64,000 nucleotides of DNA, from positions 23,321,499 to 23,385,498 of the forward strand of contig JARWIR010000016.1 in the NCBI GenBank assembly GCA_029959085.1, in the 5' to 3' direction. Origin of the DNA: Nemophila menziesii (taxonomy: Eukaryota; Streptophyta; Magnoliopsida; Boraginales; Hydrophyllaceae). A program made the position numbers and the translations under genes. Within the stretch, counting starts at the first letter, position 1; every line of letters starts with the position of its first letter. Of the stretch, positions 33,574-43,092 are shown in pieces. The notes below the pieces were generated by a model. The model did no database searches. It saw only the letters and a list, made by a program, of their open reading frames with translations, and was not told the origin of the DNA.

Positions 33574-33740
33574 CACCACCAACAACTAATAAAGAGCCCT
33601 CGTTGTTAAAATTGAACACTAATTGTTGACCCACATCTTCTAATTGCTTAAGAATTTTATTAGATAGTTTTAGACGCAAACTTGGGTTCTTTGCCAAGCA
33701 AGGTCGACATCGGCCATTTTTTATGGTCCCCAAGTGGCCA
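33184..33740 (-). pseudogene. SEC12/PHF1-like WD40 gene fragment, three exons
   Basis: Three minus-strand exons are visible in order. About 33700-33571 reads LSNKILKQLEDVGQQLVFNF and EGSLLVVGGE. About 33468-33355 reads DGKLQIFKWPSMDIILNEAN and RSVKDLDF. About 33290-33184 reads PDGKFLASVGSGPARVWDVE and STASLSKEK. The successive ASxxVGSGxPARVWDV and SLSKEK blocks match SEC12-like proteins and PHF1, WD40 proteins of the endoplasmic reticulum that help COPII export. The intron between exons one and two is largely a (TA)n tract. No start, other WD blades or transmembrane anchor are present, so it is a broken fragment. Confidence 0.8.
33518..33570. repeat. (TA)n microsatellite in the SEC12-like intron
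   Basis: An uninterrupted TA run of about 50 bp between two SEC12-like exons. Confidence 0.95.
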
Positions 33741-34400
33741 CGGTTTTCTTGTGTAAGAGAGCGGCTTGGTGGAAAGGCGAGTGTGAAAATATTTCTTTTT
33801 GTTTTTTATTCGAATAATTTTGACTGAATAACTATCATCACTTGTAGCATCTATAACACCTAGAGATTGAAAACCCAATCACAAAATTTCATCTATACAA
33901 AATCGGAATCATATATATATATACCTGTTCTAAACCATAACCATCAAAAAAAGGTTGTTAGGATGGAAAATACAGTAACGAAACTTCTTTCCATCTAAGT
34001 CTAGTTCATGTAGAATCGTCACTTTTTATATAAGTTTAAGCAATCAAAACATTTCTTATGACCCCCCCCCCCCTAAAATTTCACTTAGCACCCCCGCACA
34101 CAAAAAGAAATTCTGAAAAACTCAAAGTAAAATTGAAAAAAAAAATATTGGTTTGAGAAAAGATCGGGTATATCATCTTATTTAAAAAAATAGTAAGAAT
34201 ATTAATGATAATCCAATTTTTTTACCGTTAACTGGGTTCTTCGTCGAGCCGTGTGATGATAGTGGAGAATGGTCCCAAGCGGCGGCGGATTTCTTGTGTA
34301 GCGGCTGTGGTGAATTGTCCTCGAGCGGCGGCGGGTTTCTTTTGCAGGGGAGTGGCTTGGTGGAAAGGAGAAAGTGAAGAATGTTTTTTGTTTTTCTTTT
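33690..34400. repeat. Repeated GC-rich module upstream of the gene fragments
   Basis: The word GGCTTGGTGGAAAGG, preceded by TTTCTTGTGTA or TTTCTTTTGCAG and followed by GTGTGAA or AGTGAAGA, occurs at 33760 and 34340. It recurs at 46740 and 62956 in the tandem units, there with GGCGGCG-rich leaders. It is therefore a transposon-borne module shared between the fragment cluster and the units. A run of 11 C lies at about 34062. The identity of the module is unknown. Confidence 0.5.
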
Positions 34401-34559
34401 TGTTGGAATGCGAGTGTGAATAATAAGTTAATTGTTTTTTTATGAGTTTTTTGATAAATTAAAGGGTGTAACGGTGGATTTTTTAGCTAAAAAAAGAGGT
34501 AATTGATTGTATTATTAATTGGTATATTTAGGATTTTATTTTAAAAATAATAATAAAAA

Positions 34560-34692
34560 TATTAATGGTATTAATGATAAGCGGTGCCAGAAACGATCCT
34601 GGCCACCGCTTATGTTTGGCCAGATTAAATCCTGGCCACCACTTATGCGGATAAATTTGGACCGTAGAAAAATCTCTGAAATATAATATATA
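34560..34692. repeat. Repeat block shared with the left ends of units C and D
   Basis: The words TAAATCCTGGCCACCACTTA, then GGATAAAT, then CTGAAATATAATAT match 37620-37745 and 53815-53945. Within each block the CCACCACTTATGTTTGGCC word recurs in tandem with a period of about 32 bp. Here it immediately precedes the Helitron-type terminus. Confidence 0.7.
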
Positions 34693-37552
34693 CTAGATAT
34701 TGCCCGTGCCTGAAGGCACTTCAAAATTTTAAAAATTCGACTTAAACAACTAAAAGATTATCGCTAATGACTTCAAAATAGAATGTAGTTCAGATCTAAA
34801 TAGAACGTCACCGTTAGCATAATTCAATGTCTCAAAATAAACAAAACTGAAAGACAATCGATCTTTGTCTTTACAAAGAGAATATAACATCTTCCAGGGG
34901 AAAAAGAAAAGAATTTGTAAAGTATAGTAACATTACTTATATGGAAAATACAAAATACAACAATACTAAACAAAGCAACGGTGTAGAAATGCAAATCAAC
35001 AACCAAACACAACTAATAATTCATATATTTATAAAAAAAATTATAGATGAAAATCTGTCTCTACGGAAAGAAAAGTCGGAATGTACCATTTCATAGAAAA
35101 GAAACAATTAGTAACAATAATTGTAACATAGATCAATAACAGGGAGAATATTATTTAACCAACAAAGCCAATATTGAATGGAACCGATCTGATAAACACT
35201 GTACTGAGAGAAAGCTTCTTCAAGTGTATGGTAAGCAAAAGATGACAAATATATTAAATAAATCAACCATCTTCAAGCTGTTTCTTAACAACTTTAGCTC
35301 TTTTATTGGATTACCTCCTATGCTTTGATCCAGTTAAAACAAACAAATATATATTCTTTAATTTTTTCCTTCAATGTGGGATAAAATTACCCGTTTTTTC
35401 CATCTTCTCTATGATGTTAGTCCCGCCTTCTGAGCATGGAGAAAGATGAATTATTTTCATGTTCTTACTTATTATTCTCGTAATAAAATGAATAATAGGT
35501 GGAGTTTTCCCTTTTAAAACTATAGGGTTTTTTATTACCTTTTGTCAAACAACAGGGGGTATTATGTATTTTAGCCAAACAAAAATAATAGTTTACACAT
35601 CTATATCTACCAATGTGTCGTGTGTACAAATATGGAACTAAGTAACTCTACCCATACCGGTGGCCCCCACGTAACAACATATTCCATTATCCACAACATT
35701 AGACATATTGTTACAAATAAGGTTGTCTCGGTTTAGGGAGAGAATAAATACCCTGCCCCCATTTCAATTTTTGTTTGAAAACGCTTGAATTTTGCCAAGA
35801 ACTTTAGGCACAACATCATTCACATCACTGTTACTTATTGACTCCCTTGGTGCACGAAGGGACAATTACAGAATTAGTCTATTCTTTATACTATTTATCT
35901 GATAATACCAAGAAAAATAATATACTTGAAGAATAAATATACAAAAATGTTACACCCGTCAAAAATTAAGGAAACTTTTGTTTAACATAACATTATATGA
36001 TATGTGAAGACAAAGAACTTATTTATTTACACGCTCTCCATAGAACATCTGTTGATTTTTTCTATGAGATTTGCAACCTAAATAATGATGAAAAGATTTA
36101 AGAAAATTAGATCTTCTCAAAAAATATATAATATACAAATAATTAACTAAACTCTGCTATATTTAGAAGTTTGTTAAAGGTGTCCTGGTAGCACATTACC
36201 TTCGATAGTCCATTAATATTCCATCAAAATCACTACAAACAAAAAATTTACAATAAATATTGACTATGATATAAACCACAAAAAGTTTCACCATTAGTCC
36301 CTTTGTTATGCAATAATATTAATTTATGAAATATTTGACTATTCCGCATAACAGATAATCTATTTGGGGGAATTTCACAAAGAAAAAACAGCTAAACAAA
36401 CCAACAACTTCTCCTAATTTTCCTCAACATTATATCCTCATGCTTAAGTTTACTAAAACGACAAACTCTGTAATTTGAGGGTCTTCATTATTTATGGAAA
36501 ACAGAGGGAAATAGTCTTCTATTTGATTGTTCAAATTCATGTCTTTAGAAAAAACTTACATTCATGTCTTTGGAAAGAAAAGAACGTCCAACATGCTTAA
36601 ACCTATCATCTCATATCTCCTTCCAGGAAGTTTTTGTAGCGAACCATGTTGTTAGGGATACCCTAGAAGATCAGGGTTAGAGAAATAACAATAATCAGCT
36701 AACAAAAAATATTATGTTCTCTAAACCCACAATAAAATTAAGTTTATTATGAATTTAACAAAAACCAAATCTTTTGATCAAATTAGATAAATATGATTCA
36801 GTACTAATCAAACTATTAAATTTTAGATCAAAGCTAAATTCAACAAAAGCAATATGATCAAAAGCAAAAGCAAAATTGTTTCGATAAATATTAATAAAGT
36901 TCACTGTTAATCAGATAAAAAATAGTAGGAAAAAAGAAAACTCACAATTGAATATAAAAAGGAAGAAAAGGCAAAGTCATTGATAGAATGTGAAGTTTCG
37001 AGTGATTATTAGTTGTGTTGATAATCCTACAAAAATCGACAAAATAGTAAAAGGGAAAATTGAGAAAGAAACTCAAACTATTTTTATCTAATTTAACGTC
37101 AAGGTTCCTATATTATGCAAAATTGCACCATAGATCTCTATATTTTACGAAATCAAACATTTTTTAACAGACATAATTTAAAAAATAAATAAAAATCTTT
37201 CTAAAGAAGAACCTTCGTTTTGCTAATCCTCTTTAGGCACAGTAATAGCATTTCTACAGCTTTTAACCTTTCTACTCCTAACAGCTGCTGCTACATATTT
37301 AGTGATAGGGAGATACTTTAGTTAAAGGATCAATGAAATGAAGATAGTGACAAATTAATTAGACATCACCACCAAGCCTCCGTGAATCGAGACCAGCGAG
37401 AGGGTTAAGCCGTCAATTAATCGGGAAATCACATGTAATTTATAATTAAATCAGATAAATCATAAAAAAATTAAAAGTAATGAGATTAGGTTAAGAATAA
37501 TTCAATTCTATAGAGTTCCAATGGTAAAAATTAATTTATTTTTACCTTAATT
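34693..37552 (-). mobile_element. Helitron-type element, minus strand; 3' end clear, 5' end not found
   Basis: On the minus strand the sequence ends with a hairpin GTGCC-TTCA-GGCAC, nine bases, then CTAG followed by T. This is the Helitron 3' signature (hairpin about 10 nt before CTRR, host T). The body should therefore extend rightward from 34693. No TC-type 5' terminus was identified before unit C begins, so the right limit is arbitrary. Several short minus-strand frames bounded by splice-like sites occur inside, for example VANLIEKINRCSMES near 36030 and SNSDVNDVVPKVLGKIQ near 35800. These could be captured exons but are not recognised. No helicase/Rep protein is seen. Confidence 0.55.
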
Positions 37553-37572
37553 TTTACACTAAAGCAAAAATT

Positions 37573-37620
37573 AATTCCGTTGACGGGAATCGAACCCAGG
37601 TTCCCTGGTAGAAGGGGCCA
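37573..37620 (-). other. tRNA 3'-half-like word (unit C)
   Basis: On the minus strand GGGTTCGATTCCCGTCAACG has the T-arm/B-box form of a tRNA (GGTTCGANTCC) with complementary arms, preceded by CCAGGGAACCT. No A-box, anticodon arm or acceptor pair is recognisable, so it is a tRNA or SINE relic. Confidence 0.45.
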
Positions 37621-37758
37621 GAATCAATCTTGGTCACCACTTATGTTTAGCCAAATTAAATCCTGACCACTACTTATGTTTGGCCAAATTTAATCCTGAC
37701 CACCACTTATACGGGTAAATCTGGACTGTAGAAAAAAATCTGAAATATAATATTAAAG

Positions 37759-37791
<33 letters not shown>

Positions 37792-38284
37792 TTCAAATAG
37801 GAATTAATTACTTACAATTATCTTGGTCTTTTTTTTTATGTCGACCACTTATCTACTTAGGTGAACTAATAAGCTATTTAATAATTTTTAAAAGCTTACT
37901 ACAATTTATTTAATTTACTTTATTTTGTTTATCGTACACAATTTTTTTTTCTAAACAAAAAAAACTCATGATGATTAACTAAAGTTATTTACACAATAAA
38001 GTTCAATAACCTTCAATATATATAATTCCAAAAAAAATTACTTTCAACAATTAAAAGAAAATAAATAAATATTGAATAAAACATTGAGAAATTATTATCC
38101 AAAAATTCTTCTAATGAATTTTTTTAGGGTGAATTATACATAGGGTCTTAGCGAAAAATAGAGTAGTGTCTAAAAATCTGTTCTTATTAGGGACCTCATT
38201 TTTTACAATTGTCTTTCCTACCCTTACTAACACTAAAAGACAAAGAAAGTGTGATGTCACTGTTTCTCTCTTCACTACCACTAC

Positions 38285-38347
38285 CCACCTACCTCCGACC
38301 TCCGACCTCCGACCACCGACCTCCGACCTCCGGTCACCGGTCGTCGG
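38285..38347. repeat. CTCCGAC heptamer repeats (unit C)
   Basis: The word CTCCGAC or CACCGAC recurs about eight times in tandem, ending GGTCACCGGTCGTCGG. The same is found at 54484-54541 in unit D. Confidence 0.85.
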
Positions 38348-38357
38348 AAAAAACATA

Positions 38358-38571
38358 GAGTATCGGATAAAATTGATGAGTATCGGAAAAACTAAGAGTA
38401 CTCTATAAAATTGCTGAGTACTCTATATATTTTAATGAGTACTATATATATTTTGATGAGTGCTCCGGATAATTTTGATGAGTACTCTATGACTTTTAAT
38501 GAGTATTCAGATAATTTTAATGAGTACTCCGTAATTTTGAAGAGTACTCTGCATATTTGATGAGTATTTTA
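38358..38571. repeat. Palindromic minisatellite, GAGTACTC core (unit C)
   Basis: Eleven units of 18-22 bp follow the pattern GAGTACTCTATAATTTTGAT. Six or so preserve the 8-bp palindrome GAGTACTC or one base off it. The array is conserved unit for unit in D (54551-54764). Confidence 0.85.
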
Positions 38572-38701
38572 CAAAAATAAATAAAGAATAATCCTAAAAT
38601 AATAATTTATTCACTTTTCAATCTTTTTTATACAATTTCAAATGAATTACAATACAAATAGCAATTCAAATAAATAAAAAAATACTAGCTAGATTTATGT
38701 T

Positions 38702-38731
38702 TGACCAGATCTGGTCAAACCAGATCTGGAA
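38702..38731. repeat. Two copies of the palindrome CCAGATCTGG (unit C)
   Basis: CCAGATCTGG-TCAAA-CCAGATCTGG: a 15-bp step makes two perfect palindromes in C. Unit D has only one at 54898. Confidence 0.9.
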
Positions 38732-38761
38732 AAAAATCTTGTTGCGTACACAGTACGCTCA

Positions 38762-39188
38762 TCACAAAAAAAAAACAGCGTTGCAGATCTGCCCGAGTGA
38801 AGACATATTCAGGCAGAACTCGACCTTCTCCCTCCTCCCAAACCGAGCACCACCACTAGTCTTTTGATATTCGCCTCCGTGACAGCGCTGCACAGGTTCG
38901 ACTTCCATGGATGAGTGCTCTTCTTCTTCATCTGCTCCTGCGCGGTGCCGACGAGGAGAGGCTCCTCCGTTCGCACCATAACACCTCAACCACCACCTGT
39001 CCCCCGTCTTCTCCAGCAGCGTCGAGCACGCTGCATCTTTTCCGGCGACTAGATTCGAGCAACGCTGCAGCAAGGAAACCTTCGCCGGAGTTACTTTTCC
39101 GAGCTGCTGCTTTGCAGATCTGTTCGTGCTGCATTCCTCCGCTCTCCTGCTGTTCCAGATTTGTTCCAGTTCGAGATCCAAGCTGCAC
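38762..39188 (-). other. Doubtful minus-strand reading frame in a GC-rich segment (unit C)
   Basis: Two overlapping minus-strand frames start at 39188 (MQLGSRTGTNLEQQESGGMQ) and 39181 (MDLELEQIW). In unit D a one-base difference at about 55140 fuses the first start to the common C-terminal part (DEEEEHSSMEVEPVQRCHGG), giving 160 codons. A TATA-like word lies about 150 bp upstream on this strand. No family is recognised, and the opposite strand is equally open, so coding is doubtful. Confidence 0.25.
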
Positions 39189-39570
39189 TGTTGCTGCTTC
39201 GTCGAGCGTGAGCTTGGTGACTGTGTTGGTGGGGTTTTCGGTGGTGGTGGTTGTGTGGTGGTGGTGGCGGTTTGGGAGCTGGGGGAGAAGATAGAGGTGA
39301 GAGAATATTGATATGAAATTATAATGGGTGGGTTTCTAAATTAGTATATATAGAAGACAAAAAATAAAACGAGGGTATAATTGTAATATGGATTTTGGGT
39401 TTCATGTGTTAAATTCTCTTTGAGGTCTTTAGTAAGAAGAGACTCTAGAGGGGTTGCTATCTGGAAGAGGGGGGTGTGTTCAAGACCCTAAGTGGCATTT
39501 TCTCTTTTTTTTTTATATGTTGAATATATTGGTTATATTTTACTAATGAAAATATATAAATTATTGTAAT

Positions 39571-40939
39571 GCCCCCTCCATTTTCGTGTCGCACTGTCCA
39601 TCTCCCCGGTGTCGGTGGCCTATCGAATCTGCAACCCCCGGCCTGCTTCGTCAAGGCCTCGGTGAGACGGGCTTCGTGGGCCCAATACGCTTTTGCTTCT
39701 TTACCTATAACGTCTGCATTTGTACAGTTAGATGGCTTAGCCCATTCGAAGGCCCAACTAAATGAGGTTGATGTTATAAGATATCATGCCTTTACGCTTA
39801 TTGGTATGGATTCGTTTGGCTTTTCTTCATTTTGCAAGGTTGGATTCTTTGTTTTATGGCTTTACCAAGCATGGGTCTTTGCTCATTCAGTCTGGCTTCC
39901 TTGTTCTGGTGTGTTGGATTTCAAGTCACGATGGTCCGACTCAACTTGTGGGATGTCTTGGACTTCCTGATAGGTAAGCAGAGCTTTATGGATTTGATCA
40001 GATGGGTTAACTGCTTCGTTAGTTTACTTGGTTATTGGGTGTATTTTGGTTTTCCTGGCCTAGTATTCTGCATTCCCTCGCTAATGGCTGGTGGAGGTTC
40101 ACTTTGGGTTAATTTTATTTGTTCAGTTGGTTTTGTTTTTTGGAGTTCCAGGTGTATGCTGTTCACTTGGCATTTTCTCATTTCGGTTCTTATTTGTTCG
40201 ATATTTTGACTTGCACTAGTGTTGGGTTGTGGAAGAGGAGGCTATACTGTGGTCTTGTGCGTCGGTGTTGTTTCTCAGTTTCTTGCAGGTTCCCAACAAT
40301 CACGGGCGATGATTCATTCGAGGACTTGGTTAATCATTTAGTTGAGTCAGACATTAGAAGTTTCGGGTTTTGTCGTTCAGTCGGGGTTTCTGGTGTTTGG
40401 ATCATCCTTGTTTGGCTAGTTTGGCTTGTGAATATATCGTTTGGCTGGAGAAGGGGTCTTTGTGCTTTCGCTCAACCTTTTCTGTCTCGGGTATACGTTA
40501 TTATCACTTGGGCTAGTGATACTTTCTTTGGTCTGAGGGCTATAAGGACTTTTGTTATTGTTAATGCAACTGTCGTCTTAGCTTATACTTTGGGTATGTG
40601 AGTCTGTTTCAAGTTGGTAACTACGAGAGTTCGTTTTATGGTAGTCGATTTACTCCCCCCTTGTTCCGAGGTTTAAGTTTGTCTTTCTTAAGGATCGTGT
40701 TTGTTAGACCCTTCGCAATCTAAGCCCGCTACTTCGGTCGCATGTACGTTTCTAGTTCATTTTGGGAAGAGGTTACAGTTCGAGAGTATCTTGTTTGATA
40801 TTTGTTCTAATTATTTTAGTCATTTTCTTGTTGTTTTTTGTATTTTTTTTTCTTTGAATTTGGTGGGTCAAACCCGAATAATTTGTAACCTTTCTTTTAT
40901 TTAATATAACCTTTTAGAAACAAAACCAAAAAAAAAAAA
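39571..40939 (+). mobile_element. Poly(A)-ended retroposon, unknown family (unit C)
   Basis: The segment is GC-rich at the head (GCCCCCTCCATTTTCGTGTC) and becomes T/G-rich. It ends ATTTAATATAACC, ACAAAACC and 12 A. The tail resembles LINE 3' ends. All three + frames are long because the strand is poor in stop codons, but none shows a domain; the frames at 39569, 39832 and 40119 overlap. It is probably a non-autonomous or LINE-derived retroposon. It is absent from unit B. No clear target duplication was found. Confidence 0.5.
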
Positions 40940-41168
40940 TGCATTGGTTTTTATCTTAAATGTTTGAGTTACATTTAATAGTGATCAAGGATGCTACATT
41001 TAATAATGATAGATGTTGCATCCAATTAATACAAACCGAACCGCTCGTCCATAACTAAATTGTTAAAAGGTATCCCTCTTTTACCAATCTTTATTTTGTG
41101 ATCCGCCATTTACTACTTTACAAAAGAATATATATAATAAATAGAGATATTAGAATTCAAGTAGGAAT

Positions 41169-41290
41169 CAATCACTTAACCGCCTCTTGCAAAGATATAA
41201 ATACATATATGTGTTTGAGTTGGAGTCGATAATACTAAATTTATCTACTCAATCACTAAACCGCCTCTTGCAAAGTTATATATATTACTC
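41169..41290 (+). promoter_or_regulatory. Duplicated core promoter of the unit C SAUR-like gene
   Basis: The block CAATCACTTAACCGCCTC plus TTGCAAAG plus TATA occurs at 41169-41203 and again, with one base changed, at 41250-41286. TATA words are TATAAATA and TATATATA. The ATG is about 115 bp after the second. Confidence 0.5.
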
Positions 41291-41396
41291 TTCTTTTCAC
41301 TATTCTTTCATTACCAGATTTCCATCTTCTAAAATTTCAAGCGTTTCGTTCTTTCAAAAAATTCTTTTGCAATTTGTTCAACCTTTTTCAAACATC

Positions 41397-41968
41397 ATGC
41401 CTACTTTTAAGCTTCCTGGTTTTCTCAAGAAGATCGGTAATAATAACTACACCAAGCTGTCGAAGAATGATGAAAATATAAAACCAATTCCGAAAGGTTT
41501 TTTCTTGGTTTATGTTGGTGAAGAGAATATAGAACACATCGTACCAATAAAATACCTCTCAACAAAACCTTTTGCTGTCTTGCGTAAACAATATAATAAT
41601 ATTGATGAAATCCTTAAAGCCAAGAAGCCGATTATTTTGTCCAATTATTCAGTTGCTGCCTTCGATAAAATGCTTTGTCAAGCTAAGGATGATCTCAAGG
41701 TCGAGAAAGAGACAAAAATAACCATGAAACACATCATATGCGCAATAGGGAATTGTAGTGTAAAGAACCGGTAATGTGCAAATTTAAGTTTTGAGTTTTT
41801 TTTATTCATTCAATTTTATTTTTATTTTTATTTTGGTCTAATTTTTAAGTTTGTTTTCTTTGCAGTGCACAGTCTTTTGATGACTGGGTAAAAAATTCTA
41901 GCAGGCAAGACTGGGTTTACAGCGACGATCATGAATGTATGAGGACACAACATCCGATTTGGAGGTAA
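41397..41968 (+). CDS. SAUR-like protein, unit C copy, with 3' intron
   Basis: Exon 1 (41397-41774 with its stop) encodes 125 residues identical to those of unit D. The SAUR core IPKGFFLVYVGEENIEHIVP is unchanged from unit B. Differences from B are in the C-terminal half: YLS for YLL, NNI for NNN, SVAAF for SIADF and CQAK for CKAK. The open frame extends upstream without an ATG through the promoter repeats, so the ATG at 41397 is used. Intron 41771-41865 (GTAATG...TTTGCAG) removes the stop. Exon 2 (41866-41968) adds QSFDDWVKNSSRQDWVYSDD and further residues to PIWR, then TAA. That second stop also lies in a good donor context (AG|GTAAGAG). Confidence 0.75.
41771..41865 (+). other. Predicted intron overlapping the stop codon (unit C)
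   Basis: Same structure as in unit B, 95 nt, donor G|GTAATG and acceptor TTTGCAG. Intron sequence differs from B at several positions while exon 2 differs at only one synonymous base. Confidence 0.6.
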
Positions 41969-41971
41969 GAG

Positions 41972-41972
<1 letters not shown>

Positions 41973-42011
<39 letters not shown>
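41973..42011. repeat. (TA)n microsatellite after the SAUR-like gene, unit C
   Basis: TA run of about 39 bp immediately after the exon-2 stop. Confidence 0.95.
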
Positions 42012-42014
<3 letters not shown>

Positions 42015-42579
42015 AAATTAGGTAGTTAGGAAAAATACGAGTATGCCTTAATTAATTATATGATTGTTTGGATATATAGGGTATATAAGCAAGATAGTAT
42101 AGAATTTTTTGGATTTATTCTTGTATTCTTGGAGTCTTATCTCGAATTTACGATACAATTTAGTTAAAATTTGAGGGTTCTGGTAACGTTAGGTAGTGAA
42201 TGATTAGTAAGATAACAAGTACGTGACATTTGGTTAGACTTGCAACGAGGGACTTTTTGCCTAATATCTATGTTTTACCTTCCTTTAGGAAAAATAGTGA
42301 CTAAGTTTTATCATCCAGAAATATATGTAAACGATCTAAACTATATTGAAGTATTATTATTTATGGAAAAAGCCATTGGTATCTTGAGTTAGTAAGGTAC
42401 TCACGGGGATGTTTCATCCTGGTAACCTAAGGTTCTGTGAAATCTGGGATTATCGACCCCAACACTCGCTAAAGGGATACAATGAAAGCCCATGACCATA
42501 TTTATGCATTCACAAGCTCACAAAAAAAAAAAATCTGAGAAAAAAAGTGATGCATTTTCACAAGAGCTCAAAATATAAA

Positions 42580-43092
42580 AAATCTGAGAAAAAAAAAAGT
42601 GAAAAATAATACTTCATGAAAAATCTATTTGATGATAAAGTTGCTTGACCAAAGTTGGTAAACCAGAAAATATGAAAGTAGAGAAAAACTTGGGGTCTAA
42701 CTTAGTGTAAGGAAAGAGTTATCCGAAAATGATAAGATATGCATAACTGTAATTTAGAAACTCATTGATTAACTAAACGTATTGTAGTTGGAGATAAGAT
42801 TTCAACTTTATTTTTCATATTAGATTAGATTAGATTAGATTGCTGCTTGCTTCATATACTTAAAATATTCTCTCTTCTCATATATATTCTTTAAGCATAA
42901 CTGATTTTTTCTTGTGGTTTTTTTCTCTCCCGGTTGGAGGGTTTTCCACGAATTATTATATTAATCTGTCAAACAATTGTAATCAACTTTTTCCGGTTTT
43001 TAATATAATTAAGATCTTCTTCTTTTATTATCGTATTATTTCATTTTATGTTATGTTATATCAACTTGAATGTATAATTTCTCTACCAACAG
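42580..43092 (+). mobile_element. Copia-type LTR remnant (unit C)
   Basis: Same sequence as in unit B: (TTAGA)n, TTGTGGTTTTTTTCTC, GGAGGGTTTTCCACGAATTA and the end CTACCAACA. No primer site follows. Confidence 0.5.

Larger units (their letters stand above)
38165..39450. mobile_element. Possible Mutator-like element with imperfect long inverted ends (unit C)
   Basis: TCTGTTCTTATTAGGGACCT (38177) has an inverted counterpart TCTCTTCTTACTAAAGACCT ending at 39442; both are followed by CA and, further in, by TTACAATT. A minus-strand TATA word (TATATATA near 39345) lies inside the right end. The inside holds the CTCCGAC and GAGTACTC arrays and a GC-rich segment. No target duplication was identified and no transposase is present. 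The segment is absent from unit B. Confidence 0.35.

Noticed and set aside
33497..33733. Reading frame with a long YIYIYI tail
   Set aside because: The tail is translation of the (TA)n tract in an intron. The real signal is the SEC12-like exon before it.
38111..38408. Opposed 80-codon frames over the CTCCGAC array, identical in C and D
   Set aside because: The frames are made by the heptamer repeat (RRSEVGG / PPTSDLR) and have no independent support.
38358..38571. CRISPR-like spaced repeat
   Set aside because: Units are contiguous with no unique spacers and the genome is a plant's; this is a minisatellite.
39569..40601. Three overlapping long + strand reading frames (133, 125 and 160 codons) in the retroposon of unit C, repeated in D
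   Set aside because: All three frames are open over the same stretch because the strand is T/G-rich and poor in stops. None shows a domain, and they differ between C and D by frame-breaking changes.
41187..41396. 70-residue N-terminal extension of the SAUR-like frame in units C and D
   Set aside because: It has no ATG (the first codon is TTG) and runs through the duplicated TATA blocks. The ATG at 41397 is conserved in all three units.
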